Shown here: positions 32,968-41,653 of the stretch, in pieces
How positions within the stretch are numbered: the first letter of the stretch is position 1
Layout of the letters: every line of letters begins with the position of its first letter
From: Sporobacter sp963663605
GTDB taxonomy: Bacteria; Bacillota; Clostridia; Oscillospirales; Oscillospiraceae
DNA: 64,000 nt
NCBI GenBank assembly: GCA_963663605.2
Contig: CAXXVF010000002.1
Location: forward strand, 434,001 to 498,000
Reading direction: 5' to 3'
Made by a program: the position numbers and the translations under genes
The notes under the pieces: model-generated
The model's input: the letters and a program-made list of their open reading frames with translations, nothing else
What the model was told of the DNA's origin: nothing
Databases searched by the model: none

Positions 32968-33152
32968 GCCTCCTGCCAAAGAAGAAAAACCCGCAAGCAC
33001 CCGGAGATATTTTCATCGCGGAACAATAAAATTCCAAAATGAAAACGCATCTTTAAAATCGAAATTTTAAATGCTGCTGGTATTCGGTAAAATATATTCA
33101 GGTCGAAAGATGTAAAAACGGCTGAAATATACAGAAATTCGGAGGAATGAAC

Positions 33153-35153
33153 ATGGGCGACTTCAAGTATCCGCATTTGTATACACCGATCCGGCTCGGA
33201 AATACGCTTTTTAAAAACCGCATATTCGCGGCGCCTACCGGCTGCCTCGATCTCAGCGAAAGCGGCTTTCCGACGCCTTCGGCCGTTGCCTGGTATGAGC
33301 GCAAGGCGCTGGGCGGCGCGGCGGCCGTCACCATCGGGGACTGTATCGTCGATACGAAAACGGGGCAGATCACAGCGTATCAGGTGTGCCTTGATAATCC
33401 GCTCTCACTGCCGCACATGTCGTCCATGGCAAAAGCGATCTCAAGGCACGGAGCGGTCGCGTCGGTCGAGCTCCAGCACGGCGGGATGTTCTCGCATCTT
33501 GTTTATGAGCAGAGAAGGCCGCTTTTGGGTCCGGTGGATATGCTTATACCGGACGAGCACGCGATCAATAACGACGGGCATGAAACGGTTTCTTCAGAAG
33601 ACGGCTTCCGGCATATCCACGCGATGACGGAAGAACAGATATTAAACCTCGTGGAAGCGTTCGGCAAAAGCGCGGCCTTTGCCAAACAGTGCGGCTATGG
33701 CATGGTCATGATACACGCAGCGCACGGCTGGTGCCTTGCTCAGTTTTTATCGCCGCATCTCAATGCAAGAAAAGACAGATGGGGCGGAAGCTTTGAAAAC
33801 CGTATGCGGCTGCCGCTTGCGGTCGTTGAAAGCGTCAGGCGGCGGGTCGGTCCGGGATTCCCCATTGAGATACGCATAAGCGGCGCGGAATGCACGGACA
33901 CCGGCTATGACATAAACGAGGGCGTGAAAATAGCAAAGGCGCTCGACGGCCATGTGGATTTGATACACGTATCCGCAGGGCATCACGAATCCGTCTATGC
34001 CAGTACGATCACGTTTCCGAGCATGTTTTCATCCGACGGATGCAACGTCAAGTACGCGGCCGAAATCAAAAAACACGTTAAGACACCCGTGGCGACCGTT
34101 GGCGCGCTTGCGGAGCCTGAGCAGATGGAGGAGATCATAGCCTCCGGCCAGGCGGACATCGTGCAGATTGGCAGAGGCCTGCTGGCCGATCCCGATCTGC
34201 CAATAAAGGCGCGGATGGGTATGGATAACGATATAGACACGTGTATGCGCTGCAATGCCTGCCTGGCGAACAGCACCCGCACGCGCCGGCGCGCCTGTGC
34301 GATCAATCCGGAAAACGGGCACGAGCTTGAAAGCTTAAACTACATACCGCTGAATAAAAAGAAAAGCGTCCTTGTCGCCGGCGGCGGCGTCGCCGGGATG
34401 CAGGCGGCCCTGACGGCGGCCGTGCGGGGCCATGCGGTCATGCTGTGTGAAAAAAGCGGGGAACTGGGCGGTATCCTGAATTGTGAAAAGAACGTACCGT
34501 TCAAAGCGCGGCTGCACGCGTATCTTAAAAGGCAGGCCGGACGCGTTTGCGATGCGGGCGTTGACGTGCATCTTGATACCGTCGTTACGGAGGATATGGC
34601 GCGGCAGGCCGGCCCGGACGTCATCATAGCGGCGCTCGGCGCAAGGCCCGTCAAGCCGAATATTACCGGAATAGATGGTGAAAACGTGCACCTCTCCCGG
34701 GACGTTTACCTGAATCCGGATTTGGCAGGGAAACGCGTTGTGATATTGGGCGGCGGCCTTGTCGGGACGGAACTCGCTGTGTTTTTAGCTGGCATGGGCC
34801 GGGACGTGACGATTCTGGAAATGCTGCCGGGACTCAATGACGGCGGCAATATGGTGCATTTCAACGCGTTGAGGATCGAAATCGATAAATTGGGTATTGC
34901 ACTGGCGCTGGGTACGTCGGCGGCAGAAATTACAGAAAAGGGCGTTAAAGGCCGCAATGAAGCGAAGGAGAAGTTTTACGGAGCCGATACGGTCGTTATC
35001 GCGGCAGGTCAGAAGCCGCTGTGGGAAGAAGCCGACGCGCTGAGGTATTGCGCGCCGGAATTTCACCGGATCGGCGATTGCCGGTCACCGAGAAACATAT
35101 TGCAGACAACCACGGAAGCGTATAACGCGGCGCGATTTCTAGGAAGGATCTAA
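33153..35153 (+). CDS. Old yellow enzyme / 2-enoate reductase-type flavoprotein (BaiCD-like), copy 1
   Basis: 666 residues. An FMN-binding TIM barrel of the NADH:flavin oxidoreductase family (LYTPIRLGNTLFKNRIFAAPTG..., HAAHGWCLAQFLSP, WGGSFENR) is followed by a [4Fe-4S] site C-x2-C-x3-C-x11-C (CMRCNACLANS...RACAINPE). Then comes an FAD/NAD(P)-binding domain (VLVAGGGVAGMQAAL; second Rossmann VVILGGGLVGTELAVFLAGMG). This is the architecture of 2,4-dienoyl-CoA, 2-enoate and BaiCD/BaiH steroid reductases, which reduce C=C bonds conjugated to a carbonyl. The ATG at 33153 lies 7 nt after GGAGG; an ATG at 33147 is too close. A strong terminator follows. About 12 kDa of barrel is co-linear with copy 2 at 38728. 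Confidence 0.88.
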   Translation: MGDFKYPHLYTPIRLGNTLFKNRIFAAPTGCLDLSESGFPTPSAVAWYERKALGGAAAVTIGDCIVDTKTGQITAYQVCLDNPLSLPHMSSMAKAISRHGAVASVELQHGGMFSHLVYEQRRPLLGPVDMLIPDEHAINNDGHETVSSEDGFRHIHAMTEEQILNLVEAFGKSAAFAKQCGYGMVMIHAAHGWCLAQFLSPHLNARKDRWGGSFENRMRLPLAVVESVRRRVGPGFPIEIRISGAECTDTGYDINEGVKIAKALDGHVDLIHVSAGHHESVYASTITFPSMFSSDGCNVKYAAEIKKHVKTPVATVGALAEPEQMEEIIASGQADIVQIGRGLLADPDLPIKARMGMDNDIDTCMRCNACLANSTRTRRRACAINPENGHELESLNYIPLNKKKSVLVAGGGVAGMQAALTAAVRGHAVMLCEKSGELGGILNCEKNVPFKARLHAYLKRQAGRVCDAGVDVHLDTVVTEDMARQAGPDVIIAALGARPVKPNITGIDGENVHLSRDVYLNPDLAGKRVVILGGGLVGTELAVFLAGMGRDVTILEMLPGLNDGGNMVHFNALRIEIDKLGIALALGTSAAEITEKGVKGRNEAKEKFYGADTVVIAAGQKPLWEEADALRYCAPEFHRIGDCRSPRNILQTTTEAYNAARFLGRI

Positions 35154-35201
35154 GGGCAAACGGCGCGCAGAAGACGGCGCTTGCGGGCTTTGCAAAATAC
35201 A

Positions 35202-35230
35202 AGTCATCGGGAACCGGATTCCCGGTGGCT
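35202..35230 (+). terminator. Terminator after flavoenzyme copy 1
   Basis: 11-bp stem (with G-U pairs) AGTCATCGGGA / TCCCGGTGGCT, loop ACCGGAT, then six T. It separates copy 1 from the TRAP operon. Confidence 0.7.
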
Positions 35231-35388
35231 TTTTTGCGTTCGGTATATATGCAACGTTTAAATTAACATTCCGGATTGGAAAACAATCAAAAAATCTTGA
35301 TTTGTATAATATTCTTGACCATTGTATGATATGTCTATAAAAGAGCGTTATTAAACCTGAAATATTATTCAGAATGGAGGTAAATAAG

Positions 35389-36522
35389 TTGAAAAAATGG
35401 AAGAGCACCCTGTATCTGGCGGTTGTTTTGGTTTTAGCGCTGTCGCTGTGCGCATGTGGTGGGACACAATCGGCTGCTGATACAACTGACGATTCAACAG
35501 CAGGCACGGAATCCAATAGCGGCGCAGCTGATGATGCGGGCGGTACGGAAGATGCAGGCGGAACGGAAGATGCACAGGTGGATTCAGGAGAGTCCTATGT
35601 ACTTAAATTCTCCGCAAATGACCCTGCAGACAGCACCTATGACAAACTCGTAGTCCAGATTCTCCAGCAGAAACTTGAGGAGAAATCCAACGGACGCTTA
35701 ACGCTTGAGATCTATTACAGCAGTTCTCTGGCCAAGCAGGGCGAATGTCTCGGCGGAATCCGGGACGGCACGGTGGACATGGGTGTCGATATCCCTGTTA
35801 TGTACCCCGGTGAATTCCCGTATACGGAGCTTTACGGAACGCCTGGAATCAATCTCGGAGACGTGAGGGAAATGACCTATACGCTGCAGGAATACATGAA
35901 AGCATATCCGGAAACGGGCATGGAAGATTTCGTGACCATCTGCCGGTTCAGCAGTGGTTCGTTCGGTCTTCTGACAGCGGACAAACCGGTAACGAAGGTA
36001 TCAGACATTGACGGCCTGTCCGTCCGCGCGTCCAGCCAGCTGATGCCTTGGTATGAAGCCATGGGCGCGAGCGCGACATTTATCCCCATGGGCGACCTGT
36101 ATGAATCCCTCAAACTTTCCGTCATCGAAGGCGCGCATACGACGGTGGGAGGCACTTATGCCTTTGGTCTGCAGGAAGTCACCAATTACTTCACGCCGCT
36201 GACGATGGCCAACGGCGACCAAATCATTGCTATGAGCAGAGAGCTATACGACTCAATGCCCGCAGATCTTCAGGCTGTGATCGACGAGGTTTGCAGCGAG
36301 ATGATAGACGTAGCGATCGATTATGTTTTCACAACCGAAGAAGAAACGATGAACAATATCTTCGACAGCAATCCTGATTTCCAGTTTGTTGAACTTGAAG
36401 ACAAGCAGGGATTCATCGATGCCGCGCTTCCGACGCTCGAGGCAAAAGCGCAGGAACTCAACGACGCCGGTCTTGATGGCAGCGGCGCGCTTGCATGGCT
36501 TCTTGAGCATACTGCAGACTGA
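35389..36522 (+). CDS. TRAP transporter solute-binding lipoprotein, DctP family
   Basis: 377 residues from a TTG at 35389, 8 nt after GGAGG; the in-frame ATG at 35374 lies before and within the ribosome site. The signal peptide ends in a lipobox (LSLCAC). An acidic low-complexity linker with a repeated GGTEDA unit follows, then the DctP fold (YVLKFSANDPADSTYDKLVVQILQQKLEEKSNGRLTLEIYYSSSLAKQGE..., SDIDGLSVRASSQL, EGAHTTVGGTYAFGLQEVTNYFT). It captures an organic acid outside the membrane for the QM permease encoded next. Ligand probably a carboxylate, as in most TRAP systems. Confidence 0.9.
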   Translation: MKKWKSTLYLAVVLVLALSLCACGGTQSAADTTDDSTAGTESNSGAADDAGGTEDAGGTEDAQVDSGESYVLKFSANDPADSTYDKLVVQILQQKLEEKSNGRLTLEIYYSSSLAKQGECLGGIRDGTVDMGVDIPVMYPGEFPYTELYGTPGINLGDVREMTYTLQEYMKAYPETGMEDFVTICRFSSGSFGLLTADKPVTKVSDIDGLSVRASSQLMPWYEAMGASATFIPMGDLYESLKLSVIEGAHTTVGGTYAFGLQEVTNYFTPLTMANGDQIIAMSRELYDSMPADLQAVIDEVCSEMIDVAIDYVFTTEEETMNNIFDSNPDFQFVELEDKQGFIDAALPTLEAKAQELNDAGLDGSGALAWLLEHTAD

Positions 36523-36595
36523 GCAGACTGTCCGGAAAGCTTAGGTATATCTTAAGCTGAACGATACCTATATCCTTGTAAAAAACTGCCCTGAT

Positions 36596-36623
36596 AAGCG
36601 GCACGGGCGCGACCGTGCCGCTT
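36596..36623 (+). terminator. Intercistronic hairpin between TRAP binding protein and permease genes
   Basis: 11-bp perfect stem AAGCGGCACGG / CCGTGCCGCTT, loop GCGCGA, followed by TTTC. It probably acts as a leaky terminator or 3' stabiliser, giving more binding protein than permease. Confidence 0.65.
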
Positions 36624-36656
36624 TTTCACAAGCAGCGTAAAAAGAGGTGTATTAAG

Positions 36657-37178
36657 ATGAATCGCCTGATAGAAAAAATCACAAAGGTATTTTCGTATAT
36701 AAGCGCCGTTATTTTTGCGATTATTGTTGTGCTCGTGCTTTCGAACATCATCGGACGGACCGTGTTTAATTCGCCCATAAAAGGCACTGTTGAAGTCGTG
36801 CAGTATGGCGTCATGTTCTGCGCGGGTATCGTCATGTGCCGTTCAGGGCTGGAGGAACGGCATATCAGCGTTACGTTTTTGATTGACAAATATCCGAAAC
36901 GGATCAGGGCCATACTTATTGCATTTGGCAAGCTCCTTGGCACTGTGGTGTTCGGTATCCTTGGCGTGATTTATATAACCAAGATTTCTGAAGCTGCGCA
37001 AGCGGGAAAACTGACGGATACCTTCCGGCTGCCATTTGAATATATATATGCGATTATGGCAATCTGCTTTGTAACAAGCGCTTTGATTTTCCTGTATCAG
37101 TTTATCGTGGTGCTTTTGGCTGTTGGGAAGAAAACGCCGGAGATCCCCGGAGGAGAAGAAGCGGATAAGATCCTGTAA
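36657..37178 (+). CDS. TRAP transporter small permease, DctQ family
   Basis: 173 residues from the ATG at 36657 (AAAGAGGTG 8 nt upstream). Four membrane helices as expected for DctQ: FSYISAVIFAIIVVLVLSNIIGRTVF, VVQYGVMFCAGIVMCRSG, LIAFGKLLGTVVFGILGVIYI and YIYAIMAICFVTSALIFLYQFIVVLL, with the conserved EERHISVTFLIDKYPKR loop between helices 2 and 3. It forms the QM membrane complex with the large permease that follows 59 nt downstream. Solute import is driven by a sodium or proton gradient. Confidence 0.88.
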   Translation: MNRLIEKITKVFSYISAVIFAIIVVLVLSNIIGRTVFNSPIKGTVEVVQYGVMFCAGIVMCRSGLEERHISVTFLIDKYPKRIRAILIAFGKLLGTVVFGILGVIYITKISEAAQAGKLTDTFRLPFEYIYAIMAICFVTSALIFLYQFIVVLLAVGKKTPEIPGGEEADKIL

Positions 37179-37237
37179 AGGCAGCGCAGCTGTATTGCCG
37201 TAAAACTTACTTTCAGAAATTGAAAGGAGCAAACTCT

Positions 37238-38551
37238 ATGTCCATCAGCATATTGATAGGGATCATTATACTGGTCGTATTTATGATTCTTATTTTCCAC
37301 GGAGTTCCTGTGACGATATCCATGATGGTCTGCGGCGTCGTGGGCAGCATGTTTCTGCTCAGGACACCGATGTCAGCGATCACGCTGCTCAGCGACAGCG
37401 TTTTCGGGAGCTTTACTAATTACATAACCTGCGTTGCCCCGATGTTCATCCTGATGGGGGAATTGGCGACGGAATCGGGTGTCGGAAAGGATCTTTTTGA
37501 TTGTTTCCAGAAATTGATCGGGCACAGGAAAGGCGGACTCGCCAGCGCGTGTCAGGTCGTCAGCGGAATTTTCGGAGCCATATGCGGCTCGACGGCGGCG
37601 ACGGGAGCGATGATGTCACGCATCGCGTATCCCCAGATGAAACGGTTTAAATACAGCGACCGTCTGTCAACGGGCTGTATCGCGTCCGGCGCCTGTCTGG
37701 CCAGCCTGATACCGCCAAGCCTTCATCTGATTACATACGGGATTGCCGCAGAGGCGTCCATAGGAAAGCTTCTTCTGGGCGGGATCCTTACCGGCGCCGT
37801 GCTTATGGTGCTGTTTGTAATCACTATTCGGATATGGTGTATTATTGACCCGGACATCGCGCCAAATAAGGAAGCGAAAGCGGAACTGAAGGAGAAATTT
37901 ATAGCGATCCGCAAGGGCGGATTTATAGAAATCATACTGGTTTTCGGACTTGCGATGGGCGGTATGTTTCTGGGTTGGTTCACGCCAACGGAAGCCGGCG
38001 CCGTCGGATTTGCCGGCATGCTGATCGTCGCGGCCGCTTTTAAGCGGCTGAAACCGAGCGTGCTTAAAAAATCCTTCGTTAATACGATGGTCGTGGCCGG
38101 TATGATTTACGCGATGATGGCCGGCGCCCATTGCTTCGGTAAATTCTTTACGCTGTCCCGTATTCCGAATGCGCTGGGTACGCTTGTCGACAGTCTGCAG
38201 GTCCCGTCTGTCGTGGTAATTGTCATTCTTTCGCTGATATATCTGATATTGGGCTGCTTCATTGACGGTGTGCCGCTTATATTGATAACAACGCCGATTT
38301 TCCTGCCGGTGGTTGAAGCGATCGGATATGACGCGATTTGGTTTGGCCTGTATCTCGTCGTTATCGTCGGTATGGGAAGCGTTACGCCGCCTGTCGGCGT
38401 CTCCTGTTACATCGTGTCGGGAACGTGTGATGTGCAGCTTCAAAAAGTATTCAAAGGATCCGTTCCATTTGTTCTGGCCTATCTGGGAATGGCGGTTCTG
38501 CTTGCACTGATCCCTGGCATCGCGACATTTATTCCGAACTTGCTGATGTAA
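37238..38551 (+). CDS. TRAP transporter large permease, DctM family
   Basis: 437 residues from the ATG at 37238 (AAAGGAGC 9 nt upstream). About twelve helices; family segments include FHGVPVTISMMVCGVVGSM, GGLASACQVVSGIFGAICGSTAATGAMMSRIAYPQMKR, a GCIASGACLASLIPPS motif with the PPS characteristic of DctM, GMFLGWFTPTEAGAVG and GSVTPPVGVSCYIVSG. It is the transport channel of the TRAP system. Downstream, flavoenzyme copy 2 follows after 176 nt without a clear terminator, so co-transcription is possible. Confidence 0.92.
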   Translation: MSISILIGIIILVVFMILIFHGVPVTISMMVCGVVGSMFLLRTPMSAITLLSDSVFGSFTNYITCVAPMFILMGELATESGVGKDLFDCFQKLIGHRKGGLASACQVVSGIFGAICGSTAATGAMMSRIAYPQMKRFKYSDRLSTGCIASGACLASLIPPSLHLITYGIAAEASIGKLLLGGILTGAVLMVLFVITIRIWCIIDPDIAPNKEAKAELKEKFIAIRKGGFIEIILVFGLAMGGMFLGWFTPTEAGAVGFAGMLIVAAAFKRLKPSVLKKSFVNTMVVAGMIYAMMAGAHCFGKFFTLSRIPNALGTLVDSLQVPSVVVIVILSLIYLILGCFIDGVPLILITTPIFLPVVEAIGYDAIWFGLYLVVIVGMGSVTPPVGVSCYIVSGTCDVQLQKVFKGSVPFVLAYLGMAVLLALIPGIATFIPNLLM

Positions 38552-38727
38552 AATAGCCTGCGTCGAAAACTGCCGGAAAAACAGGGTTTAGAAATTGTGT
38601 TTGATGTTGCGCTCGGCGCGCAAATACAAAACCACATATAGTCAAGCGGCATTGCAGGCGCGCTGTGTTTATCTAAACGTGCGCGGCAAAACGCCGGATC
38701 AGCATTACTTTGATATGGAGGAAGAAG

Positions 38728-40692
38728 ATGAGCGGATTGAAATATCCACATTTATGCCAACCGATCAAACTGCGCGGTGTCCTGTTCAGGAACAGAATGT
38801 TCGCGGCGCCCACGGGATACCGGAATATGACTTACGACAGCGTCCTGCCGCGTGAAGCTGCTTATTATTACAGCAGGAAGGCAATGGGCGGCGCCGCGTC
38901 TGTTTCCACAGGTGAACTCGTTGTCGATACCGAGCTGGGACGGGGCGCTCCGCATCATATCTGTATCGACAATACGCAATCGTGGAATCCGCTCGGCAAG
39001 GTCGCAAACGCCATATCGCGATACGGAGCCGTGCCGACGGCTGAGCTTCAGCACGCCGGTATCTACGCCAACAGGGATCTTGCCGTAAACGGATCGACGC
39101 CGCGTGGGATTGCCTACGGGCCGACCGAGTTTGAGATGGATGGCAGGATCATTCGTCAAATGAACGAGGAGATAATAGAGCACACCATCGACAAATACGT
39201 AGCGGCGGCGCAGGCGGCCAAGGATTGCGGTTTCGGTATGATTCTGATACATGCGGGACACGGCTGGTTTCTGCATCAGTTTCTGTCACCGTATATCAAT
39301 ACCAGGAAAGACAAATGGGGCGGGCCTTCGATTGAAAACCGCGCAAGGCTGACGGTGGAGATATGCAAGGCCATACGAAAAAAGATCGGGCCGGCCATGC
39401 CCATAGAGATCCGGATCAGCGGCAGCGAGTGTTATGATGGCGGATATGATATAGATGAAGGCATTGCAATCGCGAAGCAGCTGGACGGCTACGTGGATCT
39501 GATCCATGTCTCTGTAGGCAACCACGAAGTTCAGGAATCATTCCCCATTACCCACCCGAGTATGTTTCTTGGGGACGGGTGCAACGTAAAATATGCTGCA
39601 GAGATCAAAAAACACGTTAAGACGCCCGTTGCCGCCATCGGCGCGCTGGGCGAACCGGAGATGATGGAGGAGATCATTGCCTCCGGCCAGGCCGACGTTG
39701 TCGAAATGGCCCGCAGCCTGATTGCGGACCCCGACCTGCCGAATAAGATACGGACGGGGAGGGATGATGAGATCCGCTGGTGCATGCGGTGTCTGAACTG
39801 CTTCTCGAATCAAATCAGACACGGCATGAAGTATTGCCCGGTCAATCCCTTGAGCGGATACGAGCAGGAAGAAGTATTTCAGATGCGTCAGACCAAAACA
39901 AAAAAGGTGCTCGTGGTCGGCGGCGGTACCGGCGGGATGCAGGCGGCGCTGACATGTGCCGAGCAGGGACATGACGTCATATTATGCGAGAAAAGCGGCG
40001 TTCTCGGAGGCGCGATTCTATGTGAAAAAAATGTGCCGTTTAAAAAGAAGCTCGATATGTATCTGACGGCACAGGCACACGCCGTTGAAAAAGCGGGGAT
40101 AGACCTCCGGCTGAATACGGAAGTGACGGAAGCGTACGCAAAATCCGTGGGTGCCGATGTTATCCTGGCGGCAACAGGTGCGCGTCCGATTGTTCCAAAC
40201 ATACCGGGCATAAACGGAAAAAATGTATTTGGGGCGGAGGAAATCTATAAGGCTCCGGAGAAGGCAGGCAACAAATCCGTCATAATCGGCGCCGGACTGG
40301 TCGGCCTGGAGCTGGCTATGTACTTAAGCCTGCTGGGAAAAAAAGCGGATGTTATCGAAATGACAGCTCAGGTCAATGACGGCGGCAACATGCTTCATTC
40401 CAACGCGCTCATGGTACAACTGAAAAACAGGCAGATCGCCGTGGATTTCAATACGACCGCGTGTGAAATAACGGAAAAAGGCGTTTTATGCAGGACGCCG
40501 GATGGGGAGAAGCTTTACGAGGCGGATACAGTGATCTATGCCGTGGGGCAGATTCCCCTTCAGGAAGAGGCGCTGGCGCTTCAGCTGTGCGCGCCGGAAT
40601 TTTATATGATCGGCGACTGCGTCAGCCCCGGCAGCATAACCGGCGCGACAGGCCGGGCCTATCAAATCGCGATGAACATAGGCCGTATGTAA
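38728..40692 (+). CDS. Old yellow enzyme / 2-enoate reductase-type flavoprotein (BaiCD-like), copy 2
   Basis: 654 residues from the ATG at 38728 (GGAGGAAG upstream). Same three-part layout as the gene at 33153: FMN barrel (LKYPHLCQPIKLRGVLFRNR..., HAGHGWFLHQFLSP, WGGPSIENR), Fe-S motif CMRCLNCFSNQ...KYCPVNPLSG, and FAD/NAD domain (VLVVGGGTGGMQAAL; SVIIGAGLVGLELAMYLSLLG). The two proteins share long identical stretches such as VKYAAEIKKHVKTPVA, so they are paralogues that have diverged. Both have HGW where many relatives have HGY. They may reduce successive or alternative double bonds of the TRAP substrate. Confidence 0.88.
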   Translation: MSGLKYPHLCQPIKLRGVLFRNRMFAAPTGYRNMTYDSVLPREAAYYYSRKAMGGAASVSTGELVVDTELGRGAPHHICIDNTQSWNPLGKVANAISRYGAVPTAELQHAGIYANRDLAVNGSTPRGIAYGPTEFEMDGRIIRQMNEEIIEHTIDKYVAAAQAAKDCGFGMILIHAGHGWFLHQFLSPYINTRKDKWGGPSIENRARLTVEICKAIRKKIGPAMPIEIRISGSECYDGGYDIDEGIAIAKQLDGYVDLIHVSVGNHEVQESFPITHPSMFLGDGCNVKYAAEIKKHVKTPVAAIGALGEPEMMEEIIASGQADVVEMARSLIADPDLPNKIRTGRDDEIRWCMRCLNCFSNQIRHGMKYCPVNPLSGYEQEEVFQMRQTKTKKVLVVGGGTGGMQAALTCAEQGHDVILCEKSGVLGGAILCEKNVPFKKKLDMYLTAQAHAVEKAGIDLRLNTEVTEAYAKSVGADVILAATGARPIVPNIPGINGKNVFGAEEIYKAPEKAGNKSVIIGAGLVGLELAMYLSLLGKKADVIEMTAQVNDGGNMLHSNALMVQLKNRQIAVDFNTTACEITEKGVLCRTPDGEKLYEADTVIYAVGQIPLQEEALALQLCAPEFYMIGDCVSPGSITGATGRAYQIAMNIGRM

Positions 40693-40784
40693 AAACAGGA
40701 TTCTGCCGTGCGTAAAAGCAGGAAATATTAAGTCAACTAAATGGGTACCTGCACATGTCAGGTTCCGCAGAAAGGGGGAAACGC

Positions 40785-41189
40785 ATGGGTAAATATGACC
40801 ACCTCGTCGTTTATGAGCCAAGGCCGCCGATACCGGGGAAGGAAACGGACCCTTCAATAATGAAAAAGATTGTGTTCATGGATAAGGGCGTTATGGAAGG
40901 CGCGCCGTATTTTGAGATCATGTGGTTTGTTAAGCCGCGGGAGCCGAAGCCTCCGACGCATGTTCACGATTTTGACGAGTTTATCGGTTTTGTCGGGAGC
41001 AATCCAGATGATCCGTCCGACCTCGGCGCAACGGTGAATTTCAAGATCGAAGACGAATGGCTCGTTATTAAAAAAAGCGCGCTGATTTACATACCGGCCG
41101 GCTTGAAGCACAGCCCGTTTGTGATAGAAGATATGAAACGGCCGATACTTCATTTCACCGGCGGACCGAGCGTAGAATACTTCAAATAA
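40785..41189 (+). CDS. Single-domain cupin protein
   Basis: 134 residues from the ATG at 40785 (GAAAGGGGG upstream). The cupin signature is good: PTHVHDFDEFIGFVGSNPDDPSDLGATVNFKI with H-x-H-x3-(D)E metal ligands, then KKSALIYIPAGLKHSPFVI with the second-motif His, and RPILHFTGG. It is related to the double-cupin protein at 24152. It lies at the end of the flavoenzyme/TRAP cluster and could be a small isomerase, decarboxylase or ligand-sensing protein for the same compound. This is inference from location. A large palindromic terminator follows. Confidence 0.72.
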   Translation: MGKYDHLVVYEPRPPIPGKETDPSIMKKIVFMDKGVMEGAPYFEIMWFVKPREPKPPTHVHDFDEFIGFVGSNPDDPSDLGATVNFKIEDEWLVIKKSALIYIPAGLKHSPFVIEDMKRPILHFTGGPSVEYFK

Positions 41190-41219
41190 GATCGGATATT
41201 ACTATAAGACGTTGTCAGG

Positions 41220-41267
41220 GCGCACAAAAAAACAGAACAGCATATGCTGTTCTGTTTTTTTGTGCGC
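41220..41267. terminator. 48-bp perfect palindrome, terminator
   Basis: Perfect inverted repeat without a spacer: left arm begins GCGCACAAAAAAACAGAACA and mirrors exactly to 41267, with T7 inside the right arm. It ends the cupin/TRAP cluster. Confidence 0.75.
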
Positions 41268-41653
41268 ACCACTATTTGTTATTATATATAAATTATACAA
41301 TTTACACAATAATAGTTGATTCTGACGTTGCCTTATAGTACAATATCAGAAATGCAACAACGTTACATTGAAAGTAATATAAATACAAAACAATTATAAT
41401 ATGGTATATATGCCATAAATGATTACATATAGTTTTTTCTGTTGTGTAACAGAAAAAGGGTTGTTGACCTCGCTTCACTCTACTGAAATGCGCATTGCTT
41501 CCGTCGCACTGGCTTAAATCGGTAAATTAGAAGTTGTGGTCGATTTCTTTTTTTGATGACAAAACACAGTATTTCAGGCAACCTATAGGGAGGTGTTTAT
41601 CAAAAAAAGCAGGCGGTATCAGCGATTCGAAAAAATATTTAGGAGGAAGATAT
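41268..41653. other. Long leader/intergenic region before the ABC sugar operon
   Basis: About 385 AT-rich nt. I see TTGTTGACC at 41461-41469 as a possible -35 region and a second Shine-Dalgarno-like AGGGAGGTG at 41587-41595 without a usable start codon. No gene is supported. A long regulated leader is possible but no known riboswitch was recognised. Confidence 0.3.
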
